This document shows positions 46,191-59,515 of a stretch of 64,000 nucleotides of DNA, piece by piece. The notes below the pieces were generated by a model. It saw only the letters and a list, made by a program, of their open reading frames with translations. It was not told the DNA's origin and ran no database searches. The translations under genes were made by a program, and so were the position numbers. Origin of the DNA: Camarhynchus parvulus (taxonomy: Eukaryota > Chordata > Aves > Passeriformes > Thraupidae); the NCBI RefSeq assembly GCF_901933205.1, contig NC_044590.1, forward strand, positions 11,497,501 through 11,561,500. The letters are read 5' to 3'. The number at the start of each line of letters is the position of its first letter. The first letter of the stretch is position 1.

Positions 46191-49100
46191 GTTTCAGTTT
46201 CAGTTTGACTTCTTCAGGTTTTGTGGAATTCTTTCAAATTGCCAAATTCAATTTAATAAACAGAAAGGCATTAATACCATTCATCTGGCTGGTCAGCAAT
46301 TCTTACCAAAATTCTGATCTCCAGTGATGACAGTAACCAGCTTCGCAGGTAAAATAAAAGTACAAGGGGTCTGTCAGGGGGGAGGCGTGTCTTTTTTTAG
46401 GAGATTTTTTTTTGTTTGAGGGGGAAGGATTTTTTTTGTTGTTGTTGCTGATTTGTGGAGTTTTTCAGTAGAAGAAAAATAAATTCACAGCCATTAATAT
46501 CTGGGACACTGATTTAAACTTGCCTGAAAAATGTCAGTCTCACCTGTTAGAGGTGGGATGAACAAAGGGTGAGGTCACCTTATTTGTTGAACAGGAAGAT
46601 TTTTGTTTGATTTTAAAGACCTTCAGAAACACAACTGCTATTTACTGAGGTCTTGCAGCCAAACTGCCACAAGGGCTTTTAGTGCCAGCCTGAGCAGGAT
46701 GTGCAAAGAAAAAAGCCCAGTGTGATCTGATCACTAAGAGCCTGGAAAAGATGGCTTTCAGTCTGCACCAAACACTACTTGATTTTATTTGACCATTTTC
46801 CACAAACCAAATCAATATCTCAGAGCAGAGGAATCAATCAATGCACAAAACTTTTTCAGTCATTGTGCTGAAGGAAGGGAATGCACAGGAAAAAGCCTTC
46901 TCCATGTCAGACCAAGTGCTGGAGGACGCAGCAAGGGCAAAGCCACATGTGGAGGGGTCAGTGCCCTTCCCAAATATAACAAAACTTCTCAGTACAACCT
47001 TCTTTCAAGGGATGGGGTGACAGAAAAACCTCAATGCCACCTCCTCCAAGTTATTTGTTGGAACTCTGTACCACATTAAAAATATTGAGACATCCTAGGG
47101 TGGTTGTGTTCTTTGGTCAGGCACCTTCTCCTCTCCAACTTCCTCTCATTTATTTAATTTCACAGGCCATTTGTTTCTTCCATTTTCATTTTCGTGTTTG
47201 TTTTCTTTTAATTAAAAAAAAAAACAGCTTTGTTTTTTCATGCATTTTAGGCTTTTCAAGAAATGAAGTTGTTGAAGCTGTTCTTTGTTATCTGCACAAT
47301 TTCTGATAGAAAAATAAAAAGCTTTCCAGATGAGTATTACTGGCTTATAAATTAAAACAAAAAAAAAAGTGTTTATTTGTGAGAGCTAGGAGACAGCCTG
47401 TTCCCTCTGTGGGGACTGACCTTGATGGATATGCAGCATGTTCACTGTTTGCCAATAAATTTTACTTTCTGGGAGAAAAAGGAAGCTGCTTCACCTGAGA
47501 TCTTGGTTGGAATCATTTTGATGCTGACAAAGAACTGCCCTAACAGTTCCAGGAACCTTAAAAACTTCAGATTTTGGGCAAATCCTCTTTGCTCAACATG
47601 AGGCACCACCCAGCAGGCTGTGGGTGCTGAACATGGAGCAGAAATCTGCAATAACAGCCCAGCTGTGCCTGACAAACCTATAGGACATGCAGGGTAACAT
47701 CCACTACCCATCATTTCCTTACCAAACACATCCTTCCCTATCTCAAACATCTCACAGCCAGCTCCAGGAGGAAGAGAGGCAGCAAAACCAAGTTTTGAAA
47801 CACCTTTTCCAACACTGACAAGCGGTCAGGTTTATTTCCTTCCGTATGGAAAGCCTGTCAATCCTCACCACAAAAATGTGTCTTTCAACAAATTTTGCTC
47901 ATCTCAGATAAGTCCAGGCTTCCCCTAGGAAAAGCCACCTTATTTATAGCATTTAACCTTCATTATCCGTGTCCTGCTGTTCACATGGGAGGTGTTCACC
48001 TGACCATCAGATCCTTTCTGCCACACAGACTAATGCACAGCACAAACAGCAAGTCATGTCTGTGCAGAGCACAGGAACCACCTCAAATGAAAAATTCATT
48101 CATGGTTTTACCATCCCTGATAGGTTCTCTGAGAGCTCATAAGACCCGGCTTGAGGAGAAACCTATCACACCTGAGGATAGCCCAGCTACCCCAAATGGC
48201 TTAAAATCAGCAGGGTGGCTTCTGTGGTAGTGTTGGAAACAGAAAAAGGTTTAATAAAAGACAAAATAACAAAGCTCTTAAAGAGAAAAACAGAGCCAGG
48301 TGTAAGAGGTTCTTGCTCCTGCTAAAACACCCCACAAAAGCCATTAATTTCTTTTCTCTTCTTTTTCTAGTGAATTACCTAGGTGGGACCTCTTGGCCTC
48401 TGTCCAATGGGCAGCCCAAGGTCTGAGATGAAGTCCCAAAGGTCCTATGAGATTTTGTACCAAATTGGGAGAGAAACTTCTAGGCTTTTTACCTTTTTAA
48501 GCAGACAAAATCATTTAGTCCCTCCATCAACAGGGGGCACATTCCTACACATCCCTACATGCCCAGTCCTATCCATCCATCCATCATCCATCAGCAAATG
48601 ATATATCAATCATTCATTCAGCAAACTCTGCGAAGACACTCTCTCCTCAATTTCAGACATCCTTAACTCCCAGCATTCTGTGCAGATATGGAATAGTTCT
48701 CCTTTCTAGGATTTTACCTTGAAACCCCCTGTGGATCTGTATCTTAGCCATGAAGTGGTTGCTAAATGCAGCAAATTTCCTTTATAAATGCCTGGCTGGA
48801 AGTCAAGGGTTCCTAAAGCCCTGGCATTTGGTTGCAACCTGTTTGTAAAGCTTTCCCCAACAGTAGTTTTAGTTTCTTGTCACCAGACTTTGTCTTTGGC
48901 CCGGGACCATCAGACTCAGCAGTTTGTTTCTTTTGTCATTGCTAAATCCTCTCCACAGGGACCAGCTGTGGCTCATCCTCTGCTGGCACACACAGCCCTG
49001 CACTCACCAGGGTGTTCAGCTCTGCTCTGCAGCCCTGGAAAGTGCATTCCCTCATTTCAACAAGGGAAGTCCCCATATCAACCCTTTATAACTCCCCCTT

Positions 49101-49920
49101 CACAGGAGTCCACATGCTTCCAAGGCAAACTGCTTTGTTTTCTTTTCACTTCCAGCTTGTTTGCATTAATTTGAAAATGCAAAGTTTTGGCTTTTACAAC
49201 TGTCCAATTTGGAGGTATTTATAGCACTGGGCCTCTTGCAGCTTCACAGTTTGGTGGGAAATGATCACTAAAATCTTATGACACTGCAAACTCCCCTTAG
49301 GAACTCGAGCACCTTTTAAGGGGCACTTTTAGCTTATTAAATTCTGTCTATTCATAAGCCTTGCTCAAGACTTTTTTTGCTTCTGCTGCTTTGAATTTCC
49401 TCAGTTCTTGTGGCACAAAGTTGCTTTCTGCCAGCAATCACCTCTGAATTTTCATTATTAATGCCACAGATGGGTCTATCCTGCAGCTCCCCCAATAATT
49501 AGATTTGTGCTGCTACTCTTTAAATATACTCCCCTGCACACAGAGCTTCAGTCTCCCCTTGCCTGCTCACCTGAAACCCAACTTGAAACATCCCCCAGTG
49601 CAGCCTGTCAGGCAGGCACTGCTCTCAAGATCCTTCACAGGTCTGCACTTTTATCTCCTGATGTCTGGGGTTGCTGCACTTCTGAAGAAGGAACAGCTTT
49701 TATTGCCAGACATACTGAGGAAAAGCTCATTTCTGTTTGTCATTATTTCCTTCTCCAGCAACCCAAGACTAAAGCAGCAGGTGATTACCCACTCCTGGTA
49801 ACCAACTCACACTGAGATCAGGATTTCCCCATGGCTGGGTTTTCCTCATTACCAGCAGCTTCATTGGCTATTGATCATACCGCAAATGTAAAAAATATCA
49901 TAATCCTCTCTCCTCTCCTC
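46191..49920. other. Unassigned intergenic sequence with a possible LTR remnant
   Basis: No gene recognised. 46380-46450 is G/T-rich. Sequence from about 48221 (TGTGGTAGTGTTGGAAACAG, then TTTAATAAAAG) to about 48540 looks like part of another LTR-type repeat, but no second end or target duplication could be read. Short ATCC/ATTC runs lie at 48570-48620. Confidence 0.3.
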
Positions 49921-50398
49921 TGTCACCATCATATTTTCTGAAAAATCTCTTTGCCCAGGATTTCTCTTCTGGGAAGCTGAGAAGCCTCAGAGAAAAAGGA
50001 AAACAATATCTCATTTACTTCTCCTGGGTTCTGCTGCTTTGGAATGTGGCTGAAGATTGTTTATACAACATGTGAATTGTTTTTACTTATTGGCCAATCA
50101 GGGCCAAGCTGTGTTGGACTCTGGAAGGAGTCAAGAGTTTTCATTAGTATCTTGTTAAGCCTTCTGTCTGTATCCTTTCTCTATTCTTTAGTATAGTTAA
50201 TATATTATAATAAATATTATAATATAAAACATAATACTATAATATAATATGTAATATAATAGAAAATAGAATATCTAACATATAATATCATAATATAAAA
50301 TATAGTATTATAATATAAAATAATAAATTAGCCTTCTAAGAGCATGGAGCCAGATTCACTCATTCCTCCCCTCGACAGGGGTCTCAGAAAATCCCACA
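49921..50398 (+). mobile_element. Solo LTR, seven-copy family (copy G), only plus-oriented copy
   Basis: Starts TGTCACCATC and ends ATCCCACA, with a perfect 6-bp duplication ctcctc (49915-49920 and 50399-50404). It contains 'attggccaatcagggccaag', 'ggactctggaaggagtcaag' and 'attagccttctaagagcatg', the reverse of the blocks in the other copies. The AT-rich region before the AATAAA-type signal has expanded into about 130 bases of AATAT/ATAATAT repeats (50195-50330), explaining its greater length. Confidence 0.92.
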
Positions 50399-53300
50399 CT
50401 CCTCCCTACCCTTCCCAGACCACATGGCATCACTCCAGCATCCTTGCCATCCTGCCTAATCATCAGATCCCATCCATGCAACCCTTCAATTCCCACCCAG
50501 ACCATGGATTTGGGCTCAGAGCATTGCTTGGAGGTGGCTGCTCAATTCCACACACCAGGCTGGCAGCACTGGCAGGGAGCACACACAGAGGCAGGGGCAG
50601 CCTGGCTCATTAGCAGAGCACACACAGTTGCTGGGAGCGTCTCAAAGATGAAAAGAACCATTTCAAGCATCCCATCCTCTCAAAAATAAACAACAAAAAA
50701 AGGCAGCAGTACAGCTTGTCAGATGAAGTTGATTACAAATCAAGCACATTCACAGACCCAGGTCACAACATTTGGGTTCATTAGTAAGAAAACATTAAAC
50801 AAGCAGTGGCATTTGCTTTTTATGGCAGCAGAGTTGAAAAACAGCTCCTGAGTTTTTTTGCTTTGGTACAGATCCCTGATAAAAGGGGTCTATTCATGTT
50901 CTGTCTGCTTTCAAATGATACCAAAAAATATTTTGCCTTTTCTAAATCAGATTTCAAAACCTGATTATCTTCATTTTAGCCACAGTATCAAAGCCAAGTA
51001 AATGTTTAAATAATGAACAAGAATTTACTTGGATAGCCAGCAGATTATTCTGTATTACACTCCAGCCCAGAATAGACTTCAACCTCAAAATTACTATTTT
51101 TTTTAAAAAATCATCCTTGAACCACAGTACCAGCAAGCAGTTCATTTAAATGTAGTAATTCTGAGAATCATTTCAGCTTTGATTACCAGGAAGACAGAAA
51201 TATGGAGAGGTGTCAGGATAGCAGCTTGAGGGCATGCAGTCTACAGAAACAAGGGAGTTCTCTGGGAAGACTTGCCATTATCCCTAAGAAAATACATTTC
51301 AACCTCCCTGGAGTCTTGTTCATCCTCCTCACATCTGTCTTAGAAGTCCAAGTTTAGAAGCAGTGCCACTGATAAATGAGATTCCCCTATGCAGGTTCTG
51401 TTCCTCCCTGAGCAGTTATTTAAATCTAACAAAGGAGATGCTGCTCCCCGTGCCATCCCAACATTTTAGAGCTGGGGAGGAGGAGAACAAGAGATAGACA
51501 AAAGAGATGGAATTATAGAAGCTTACTGTGCTCACCCTAGACCATTGGACTGTATTACTCCTGGCAAAAATCTTCCCATTTAAGGGGCACTTTCCACTTT
51601 GGAACCATTTACAAAGCAATTCATTGGCTCTCAAAAAGAGGGGACAACATGAAAAGCACAGAACATTGTTGAATGAGGAAAAAAACTCAACTATTTTCCT
51701 GTTCTTTTTTTTCAGGTCTATTTCTAAGAAATTGAAAGTTTGTTGTATTTAAACTCCAGTTTGTTACTCACAACACAGGATTTACCTTTCTACTGGAATA
51801 GTTTATTCTTCTATGCTTCCAAACCCAGGTATAACCCATGGCTGCAATGCCTCCAGCCATTTCCTTACCTTATCTGAAGGACATTCTGGGGAGCTGCTGT
51901 CATTTCTTATGGAAATGAGACACCAACTCCCTCTATACCAAATAAAAGGGGGGATGAGGGAGAAGGGAGTAAACCAGGAGTGGGACAGCACAGCTTGCAG
52001 GATCATCACAGGAGCTCCTGCCCGAGTTCAGAAACTTTTTCCAAGTCATAAATGAGTAACTCTATATTTATTTCTTTTTTTGTGTGTGTTGGAAATTCCT
52101 TCTCCAGCGCCATTCAGGAGTTGGTTCCTTCCAAGAGGGATGTTCTCCATCATTTAACTGTGTCCCCCCACTTGAGAGGGAGAAGGAAAAAGGGTTCCCA
52201 GTGCAGGCTCAAAGACAAAAACACATGCCCAGGATAAAAAAAAAACTCTTTCTGCAGCAAGCTGGACTGAGACACCAAACCTTCCACCCAAATTCAAACC
52301 TTCCACTGCTCTGCCAGCCTTGGAGAAGCTCAGCTTGATAACCCAGAGAGAGAAATTTTGACCAACAAATAAGACAAGACTGTTTCAAAAAACAAGAGTT
52401 GCCAGCCCAGACTAGTTGCTAATGAGCAGCTGTCCTGTTAAATTTTGAAAAGCTACTTCATTCATAAAGAGATTCCTTCCACTACAACATTTGAGGATTT
52501 CTTTTAAATTTAAACACCAGAAAATTTAAAATCACTTGTTGGCAAACGCACCCAGGGATACATTTGAGGATCCATGCCTTGGTAGGGAAGGAAAGGAGAT
52601 TTTCTGCCCTCTATTCCCAGCCTTGAACTGCAATTGCCTACCTGGGAACTTTACACCTTTCCTGGAAGATGCCCTTTCAATAATCCTCAGTATAACAGAA
52701 GGGGCCCACAGGTAATTAACTCAGACTTTTCACAGCCTGGAAACTAGACAGGTTTGTCAAAATGATTTTTATTCTTACGGTTTATTATCTTGTTGTGAAG
52801 ATTTTTATGAGAAAAAGATTAAATCACCACCCTGGTGTGTGCATTTCATTAAGCCTCTAATCCTTAAAGAGTCACTAACGCAGCTCTCCATTGAAAAGCA
52901 CTAAATCATCATTCAGTCATATTGACCAAAATAATCTCCTAATTATTTCAGAGAGGAGCAGAGCACCAGAGATGTGCTGTAAATGACACCTCAAAATGCA
53001 CAAAACCAAAGGGATGGAAAGGTAGCTTTGATTACTTTTGGTCTGTATGAATAATGGAACATAAGAAATGTATCTCTACTGAGCAACTGACTCGGGGTAA
53101 GGTGGGATTTTAGGTGGTTCAGGATTTGGATGGGGTGTGGAACAAGTTTCAGCTGCAGCAAATCAGCCCCTGCCACCATCAAGAAAATCACAATGAGCAA
53201 TGAATTCCAGGTGAGGAACATTTAGCAAATTCAACCAACTCCTGAAGAAAATGCCCCAAAAGCACAGCAGTTTGTAGTAAAAATAAATTGCCACCCACAC

Positions 53301-54309
53301 AGCTGATAATGGAGCTTCCATTAGTTGGAGGTGGGTTTAGTTTTTCCTCTGGTTTTGCTGCCATAAGTGTAACTGGGAGCACATGTGAAGGGCACCATTA
53401 AGAGGTTGCACTTGATGACCCTGGATGTGTTTTCCAACCTTCCTGATTTCTCAGGGCTGGAACTCACTGCTGACTTCATCCCTTCCTTCTCCTCCCCCTC
53501 TGGGTGGGCGCAGAGGAGAGCTGCTGCCACCAGCAGAGCCCCACACACACACAATCATTTTTCCCTCTTCCTTTATTAGGTGATGATTTCCACAGCATCC
53601 CAAAGGCTTTTCCTGCCAGGGTCATGCACTCACACATTTCTTGAGCACTCAAGAACAGGGAGCAGCTATCACATCCAATGCAAGCAGGGATCCAGTAAGG
53701 AAAGCCATGACTGATACAGCTTTGTATGCCATGTTAAATTTATCACACCCTCTGTGACTGTAGCCATAAATCTTTCAAGAAGAGCTTGCTTCTAAAGCTT
53801 GATTTTGAGTATAATATTTGCAATTTAAACACCCAACGGACCAATAATAATTCACTGTCAACCTTTATAAACCCTTTGGAATAACTTGCATTCTCATTAC
53901 TAGAAAGATCATCAGAAACGAAGGAAAAAAAATCCAGCAAGCAGGCTCAGAAGGAAGAAGAAATCCCTCAAGTCAAAACATGAGTTCAAAGGATAACTTC
54001 GATATTTTTGTATTTTGTTTTAACCAACTCTCTGTTTTATCATGACTAACAAGGCTCAGAATCACCTTCCCAACAAAACAGACATGGTAGGATTTGTGGG
54101 GAGGCACAGCTTTCAGGTAGATGCACCTAGCTCCCCTGAGAGGATTGAAGCATAAAAGAAAAACAACACTTTTTCTTTGAGCAAACACTACACAGACACA
54201 AATGTAAAAGAGAGGAAACAAAGACAGCAGAACTAAGAGGAGATTTTGAAAGAGGCCTCTTTCCTACCATTTTCCCCCATACCCAAGGTCTTTGCAGGTT
54301 TGCTTTTAT
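50399..54309. other. Unassigned intergenic sequence (~3.9 kb)
   Basis: No gene or recognised mobile element. 52740-52970 is AT-rich and repeat-free with runs such as CATTTCATTAAGCCTCTAAT and may be conserved non-coding DNA. A short (CA)n lies at 53542-53551. Confidence 0.3.
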
Positions 54310-54480
54310 CAGAGAATCTCAGAATGGTTTGGGTGGGACCTTAAAGATCAGCCAGTTCCAACCCCCCTTCCATGAAAAATCCAGGTTAAAAAGTTTCTGT
54401 GCTGCTGTCAACCCTACACAGCCCCCACATCTCCTGGAAAAGCCCTTTTTGAGCCTCATCTCAGCACGTTCCTCAGCCCA
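54310..54480 (-). mobile_element. CR1 LINE 3' fragment
   Basis: Minus-oriented: 'gagaatctcagaatggtttg', 'ggtgggaccttaaagatcag', 'ccttccatgaaaaatccagg', 'cctcatctcagcacgttcct'. The left border is the conserved CR1 tail; the right border is approximate. Confidence 0.75.
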
Positions 54481-56060
54481 CCCTGTGCAGAACATCACCT
54501 CCCTTTGTCCAAGGGGTTCCCTCTGCCCTAAGAGCAGAAAAAACCCAAATCCCACCCAGCACCACCCAACCAGACAGGCAGGGAAGCACCCCCTGCTCCA
54601 GCAGCTCCAAACCCCCCAAATCCCCCAGAAAGTGGCAGGATTTGTTTGGGGAGGTAGACAAAAGGACTTCACTTAAGAACAGGAACTCTGTGATGATCAA
54701 AAGATGCTGTTTTTAAATCTATTTCTTACCTTGTCCTCTGTGCTTTAGACCCCACTGGACTCTGCTGCAGGCTGGATTTTCTCTTTAATTAACCATGCTG
54801 ACCTGGAGTAAGTTAAATTATACTTAATTTCCTTCCAGCACTCTTTCCTTTTGATAAAATTCAAAGTATAGAAGGGCAGATACCACCAGGTACGTGCCCA
54901 CAAGCCTGCACCAAAGGTAGGGAGGGCTGCCCAGGATCAGGAATCCTCATGGCTTTGAGGCAAACTTGCCTACACCTCTCCCTTGGAGCAGAGCACCACA
55001 AAAAACTAAAGCAGCCTTTGAGCTGAAAGAGTTGAGTTTCAGCAGGATGGAAGTCAGGCTAATAAACTTTTCTACAACAGAAAAAGCATAAAATATCAAA
55101 TTAGACCCAGAATTGTAAAAAATTTTAGATATTTCCTCACCAGCATCCCCTGCCCAGCCAGGTAAATCCTCATCCCAAAGCTCCCACAACAAAATGCACA
55201 CAGGCCCTGCCCCTCCCTGGGATTTTTTGTTTCCATAATTACAAACACCTGGCTCCCTGCTCTCACCTGAATCCAATTCCCTCTCTGCACCCTGCACACT
55301 GCCTGTCCCAGCCCTGCCCAGCTGGTCCTTATAATCCCACCTGGCACTCTTCAAAAACACAACACAGCAAGAGGATTGATTTCTTTTTTTATTTTTTTTT
55401 TCCACAGCAATCAGAGAAACTTAGAAAAAAGCTTATCAATTAAGAAAAAATATGAGCCTAATTTGTCTTTTATATAATCCAATATTTTTTCTAACCACGA
55501 CTGAAAGCTTCTGAGTTCCTCTACTCAGACTGGGAGCAATTAGGAGATTAACTGTAAACCACAAGAGAGGTGTGCCATGACATTGCTGCAACCTGCAGCC
55601 CTCAAACTGCTTTGGTTAACTGAGATTTCTGACAGAAAACATCCCAAATGCTGTGGGATAATGGACACCCTGTGAAAGGCCTGCATCCTCAAACATCATC
55701 TCACTCTAAAGGCCTCTGTGCTTAATTAACATCTCACCAGGCTTTTTTACACAACCACATTAATTGGGACATAAATGGATAACAGAGGCCATCGCTTCTG
55801 TCTGCAAAGCTTTGCCCTCACTCACAGAATTTCCCTTTTTATTCACACAGACCTTCCAGAAGGCACAAACCTCTGAGGTTTCCTCCTCCTTTCTCTGCTC
55901 TGGAGACTGACAAACCAGGTGTTTGCCAGTCCTCGGATGCCCCTTGGTTCATGGCACTGTGGGCATTTCCTGACTGTGCTTTTAATTGTATTTTGAACAG
56001 AGTGGACAAACACATGATCATTTAGAAATATTATATAATATTTTATTTAATAGTCATATT
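54481..56060. other. Unassigned intergenic sequence
   Basis: No gene recognised. The frame 54947-55405 (-) has no domain or splice support. T-runs lie at 55382-55402. Confidence 0.35.
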
Positions 56061-56334
56061 TTAATAATATAATATAATATAATGTCATATAATGTCATAT
56101 AATACAATATAATATAATACAATATAATATAATACAATACAATATAATGTAATATAATATAATGTAATATAATATAATGTAATATAATATAATGTAATAT
56201 AATGTAATATAATATAATGTAATATAATATAATATAATATAATATAATATAATATAATATAATATAATATAATATAATATAATATAATATAATATAATAT
56301 AATATAATATAATATAATATAATATAATGTAATA
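56061..56334. repeat. (AATAT)n satellite-like array, ~275 bp
   Basis: A nearly perfect pentanucleotide array of AATAT, pure from about 56219 to 56325. The left part (56080-56218) is interspersed with AATGT and AATAC variants, e.g. 'aatataatgt' repeated, suggesting 10-15-bp higher-order units. The flanking 56020-56060 and 56336-56440 are related AT-rich degenerate copies. No LTR sequence adjoins it, unlike the similar expansion inside copy G at 50.2 kb. Confidence 0.92.
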
Positions 56335-57019
56335 TTCTACTTAGCAGTCATATTTCATAAATATAATATAATATTTTCTGGTAATATTTTATTTTATTCA
56401 TATTTTATTTCATAATCATACTTTATTGTATTTTTTGACCCTACTGCCAGAATGCCCATACTTTGCCACCTAAATTTACTCCTTGAAGCCTTGCCTCCTG
56501 CAAGCAGGATACTGCAAATTCAGGGTCACTCTCCACTTTCAGGACCTGGGAATCCCCATAGGACAGGGTGAGGTGGAGGTTCTGCAAGCAGCTGGTCCAG
56601 ATTTGCTCATTCTGCGCTAAAAACTCTCACTCCAACACCTACCTGCAGGCTGAGCAGGCTAAAACCTGGTCACCATGCTTCATTTAGCTTGCTAGGAGCT
56701 CTTCTGGAAAATGTGTGTGATTAGAGGCTCGTGTGGGGTGTGATTTATTCTCCTCATGCCAGCCACAAAGAAAGCACAAAATGCCAGCTGACACAACTGT
56801 GGCACTGAAATAATTGAGTTTGCAGTGGGATACTTTCATGAAGCAGCTTTTCATATACCACAGATATATTAAAAAAGGTCAGTCAAAATATCCATTATTA
56901 TTTCTCGCCTGGTTTTGGGTGGGTTCTCAGAAATTCAGGTTTGCCTAAAAGATAGCAAGAATGTCACTTTTTCTTTGTCTCAATATCAAACCTAGAGAAG
57001 AGAAGGTTGTGTGGAGGCC
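56335..57019. other. Unassigned intergenic sequence
   Basis: AT-rich decay products of the AATAT array to about 56440, then unremarkable sequence with no gene. Confidence 0.4.
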
Positions 57020-57345
57020 TCAGAGCAGCTTTCCAAGGAGGCTGGAGAGGGACCCTGCATTAGGAGCTGCCTGGACAGGACAGGGGAATGGGTTCAGACT
57101 GAAAGAGGTGAAATTTAGGTTTGATTTACAGCAAGGGAATTGTTCCCTGTGAGGGTGGGCAGGCCCTGGCACAGGGTGCCCAGAGCAGCTGTGGCTGCCC
57201 CTGGATCCCTGGCAGTGCCCAAGGCCAGGCTGGACAGGGCTTGGAGCGCCCTGGGATAGTGGAAGGTGTCCCTGCCATGGCAGGGGTGGGATGGGATGTG
57301 CTTTAAAGTCCCTTTCAACCCAAACCATCCTATGGTTCCATGTAC
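57020..57345 (+). mobile_element. CR1 LINE 3' fragment
   Basis: Plus-oriented: 'gaggtgaaatttaggtttga', 'cagggtgcccagagcagctg', 'tgcccaaggccaggctggac', 'gtccctgccatggcaggggt', 'ccctttcaacccaaaccatc'. It is 5'-truncated and ends at the conserved tail. Confidence 0.9.
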
Positions 57346-57714
57346 CCCACAAGACAGTAACTGGAGTATCTCTCTCTGTTCCCACTGCCTGCTCAGTGCA
57401 AGAATATGCCAGTGCAGGTTATAAACCATCAGCTTTTTACTTCTTGAATATTTCCTTACACCCTTTATTTCTTCAGGCTTGCCCAATTATGATTTCTTTA
57501 TTAAATTGTTTATTATTACAAGTTCTGCCCTCGAGCCTACTGCAAGAAGTCATAAACCTCTCATTCACATCCACAAACCTGGAATCAAGGCTCAGTGTTG
57601 CAAGAACTTCTTTTCCTCTCAGCCATTATGGGTATTCCACTACTAATTTTAACTCTGGCCCACAGCACTTGTAGCTGTCACATTTTTTCCAGAACTTTTT
57701 CTATTCAACCACCC
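57346..57714. other. Spacer between two CR1 fragments
   Basis: No recognised feature; a plus-strand frame from 57291 to 57674 starts in CR1 and is not considered a gene. Confidence 0.4.
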
Positions 57715-57885
57715 TGACACCAGCACCCTGAGCAGCTGTGGCTGCCCCTGGATCCCTGGAAGTGTCCCAGGCCAGTCTGGACAGGACTTGGAGCAGCGTG
57801 GGATGGTGAAAGGTGTCTCTGCCCATGGCAGGGGTAGAACAAGATCTTTTTAGGTTTTTTCCAGTGGAAATAATTCTGGGATTCT
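57715..57885 (+). mobile_element. CR1 LINE 3' fragment
   Basis: Plus-oriented: 'ccctgagcagctgtggctgc', 'ccctggatccctggaagtgt', 'ggccagtctggacaggactt', 'gtgtctctgcccatggcagg', ending near 'attctgggattctctg'. A more diverged copy than the one at 57020. Confidence 0.85.
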
Positions 57886-59104
57886 CTGGTTGCATCCACC
57901 AGTTAGGAAGCCAAGTACAGAGGTCCCCCCTCTCCTCACTTTACCCAGCCACAGCAGCACCAGCTCTGCACTCTGGACTGGCCAAACACTGCTTGTTGCT
58001 AGCCCAGGGCAAGCGTGGGAGCAGGGAATCACCTTTTCTCCATGCAAAGAGGAAAAAATATTTTCTCATTTAGCCCAGATTCAATGTGCTTTTTGCCTCT
58101 TTGTAGCAGAAAATCCGGTTTCATAAAAGTTCAAGTTTAATATCAGCTGCAGGCCTTCAGGAGCTATTAGCTGATAATTCTCTGAGCTTTTGCCTCAGAC
58201 TCGCTGACCAGCAGCACTGAAATTATCAAATCACAGCAATATGATGGAAAACCTTTGCTGCAGCAATGAATTTCTCTTGGAATGGAGCTGGACACAGTTA
58301 CTTACCTTCAGTATTCACACACGTATTAGAGATCCTATCAGACAAATAAAGGGCCTGAGTCTCTGCTTTTATGCTTTTAACATCAGCAGACCAACAGTCC
58401 CTAAGACTCTTAAAATTTTGGACATTTCTTAAAAATAAAACCCTCATAGAAAACAGCTAAAGTGCAAATATTTATGTTGGGCAGCCTGTACATTGATTTT
58501 CCAGCTGGGTGTTTGATGTAGGGATCCAGCTCTGGTTCATGCAAGGGGGTCTCCTGAACTAAAACACAAAATAACATAATTCTCTTTTACCTTTCAGAAC
58601 TGACATTACATAATGTTCTTTATCGAGATGTTTACATGAAAATAAATCCTAAGAAAAAGAAAACAAAACCCAAATACCTCTATATGGGAAAATGTGGAAA
58701 TTACTTAATTGAAATAATTCTTTATTGGCCCCAAAATTTCACATCCAGACAGGTAAAGCTTGTGGAGATTTAGCAAAACAAAGGAAGAGCATCAGTGAAA
58801 AGTGGGTTAATTATGTAGGATGAAATCAATGCAAATACCTTTCAGTCTGAAAGCTTAAACTAAATGTTACCCCAGATTTTTCCAGCTAGTCCACCTTCAG
58901 GAATTTTCCAGGCTGAAATAATGAAGTACCAAGCCTATGTTTAGACAGAGAGGAGCAAAGGTGTAAGTTAAGCAGCAAAAAGCAAGCACTCACTGCCTTC
59001 TATTCATCCTCCAAGATGTTAAAAATAAGTTTTCCCTTCTTAATTTTGAGACGTAATCCTTGGGAGGCTCTGAAAAGTGTAAATCAAATTTCCAATATTA
59101 TTTC
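57886..59104. other. Unassigned intergenic sequence
   Basis: No gene or repeat recognised. Confidence 0.35.
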
Positions 59105-59515
59105 TGCAGGCACTCCACCAGCCTCTCCTGGCTCTCGCAGGGTGTTTATTGGCACTGGACCAGCTCCCTGTTTGAGGAGCACGTGGAGAGCTGATGGATC
59201 ATGTGCCAGCAGGGTTGGAAAGGGGGCACTCTCAGGAGGTTTGAAAGCCAGGCAAATATTGGAGTTGGGCTGCAGGAAGGAGCCCTGAAAATGGAAGGTG
59301 TGACTGAGAGCTGTGTGATCAGAAAATACATCCAGGGGCTAATTGCAGAGTGGGTCTGTAAGACACACTCCAAGCCATTCCCCAGCCTGGTCCCACCTGA
59401 AATTGCAACTGCTGGGATGGGCAGGGCCAAATGTGCTGGGCCAAGGGACTTTCTGTGGCCATTTTGTTCTCCCTGTGGCCATTTTGTTCTCCCTGTGGCC
59501 ACTCACAGAAAGTTC
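59105..59515 (-). mobile_element. Putative LTR fragment, minus orientation
   Basis: On the minus strand a polyadenylation-type sequence, CCAATAAACACC, lies at about 59144-59155, some 40 bases before a possible CA end (plus strand TGCAGGCACT at 59105). Upstream of it on that strand are 20-bp tandem copies of GGAGAACAAAATGGCCACAG. This layout (direct repeats, then AATAAA near the 3' end) is that of an LTR, but no target duplication and no second boundary could be found. Confidence 0.4.
59453..59500. repeat. 20-bp tandem repeat, about 2.4 copies
   Basis: 'ctgtggccattttgttctcc' begins at 59453 and 59473, with a partial copy from 59493. It lies at one end of the putative LTR and could be the direct repeats of its enhancer region. 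Confidence 0.8.
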
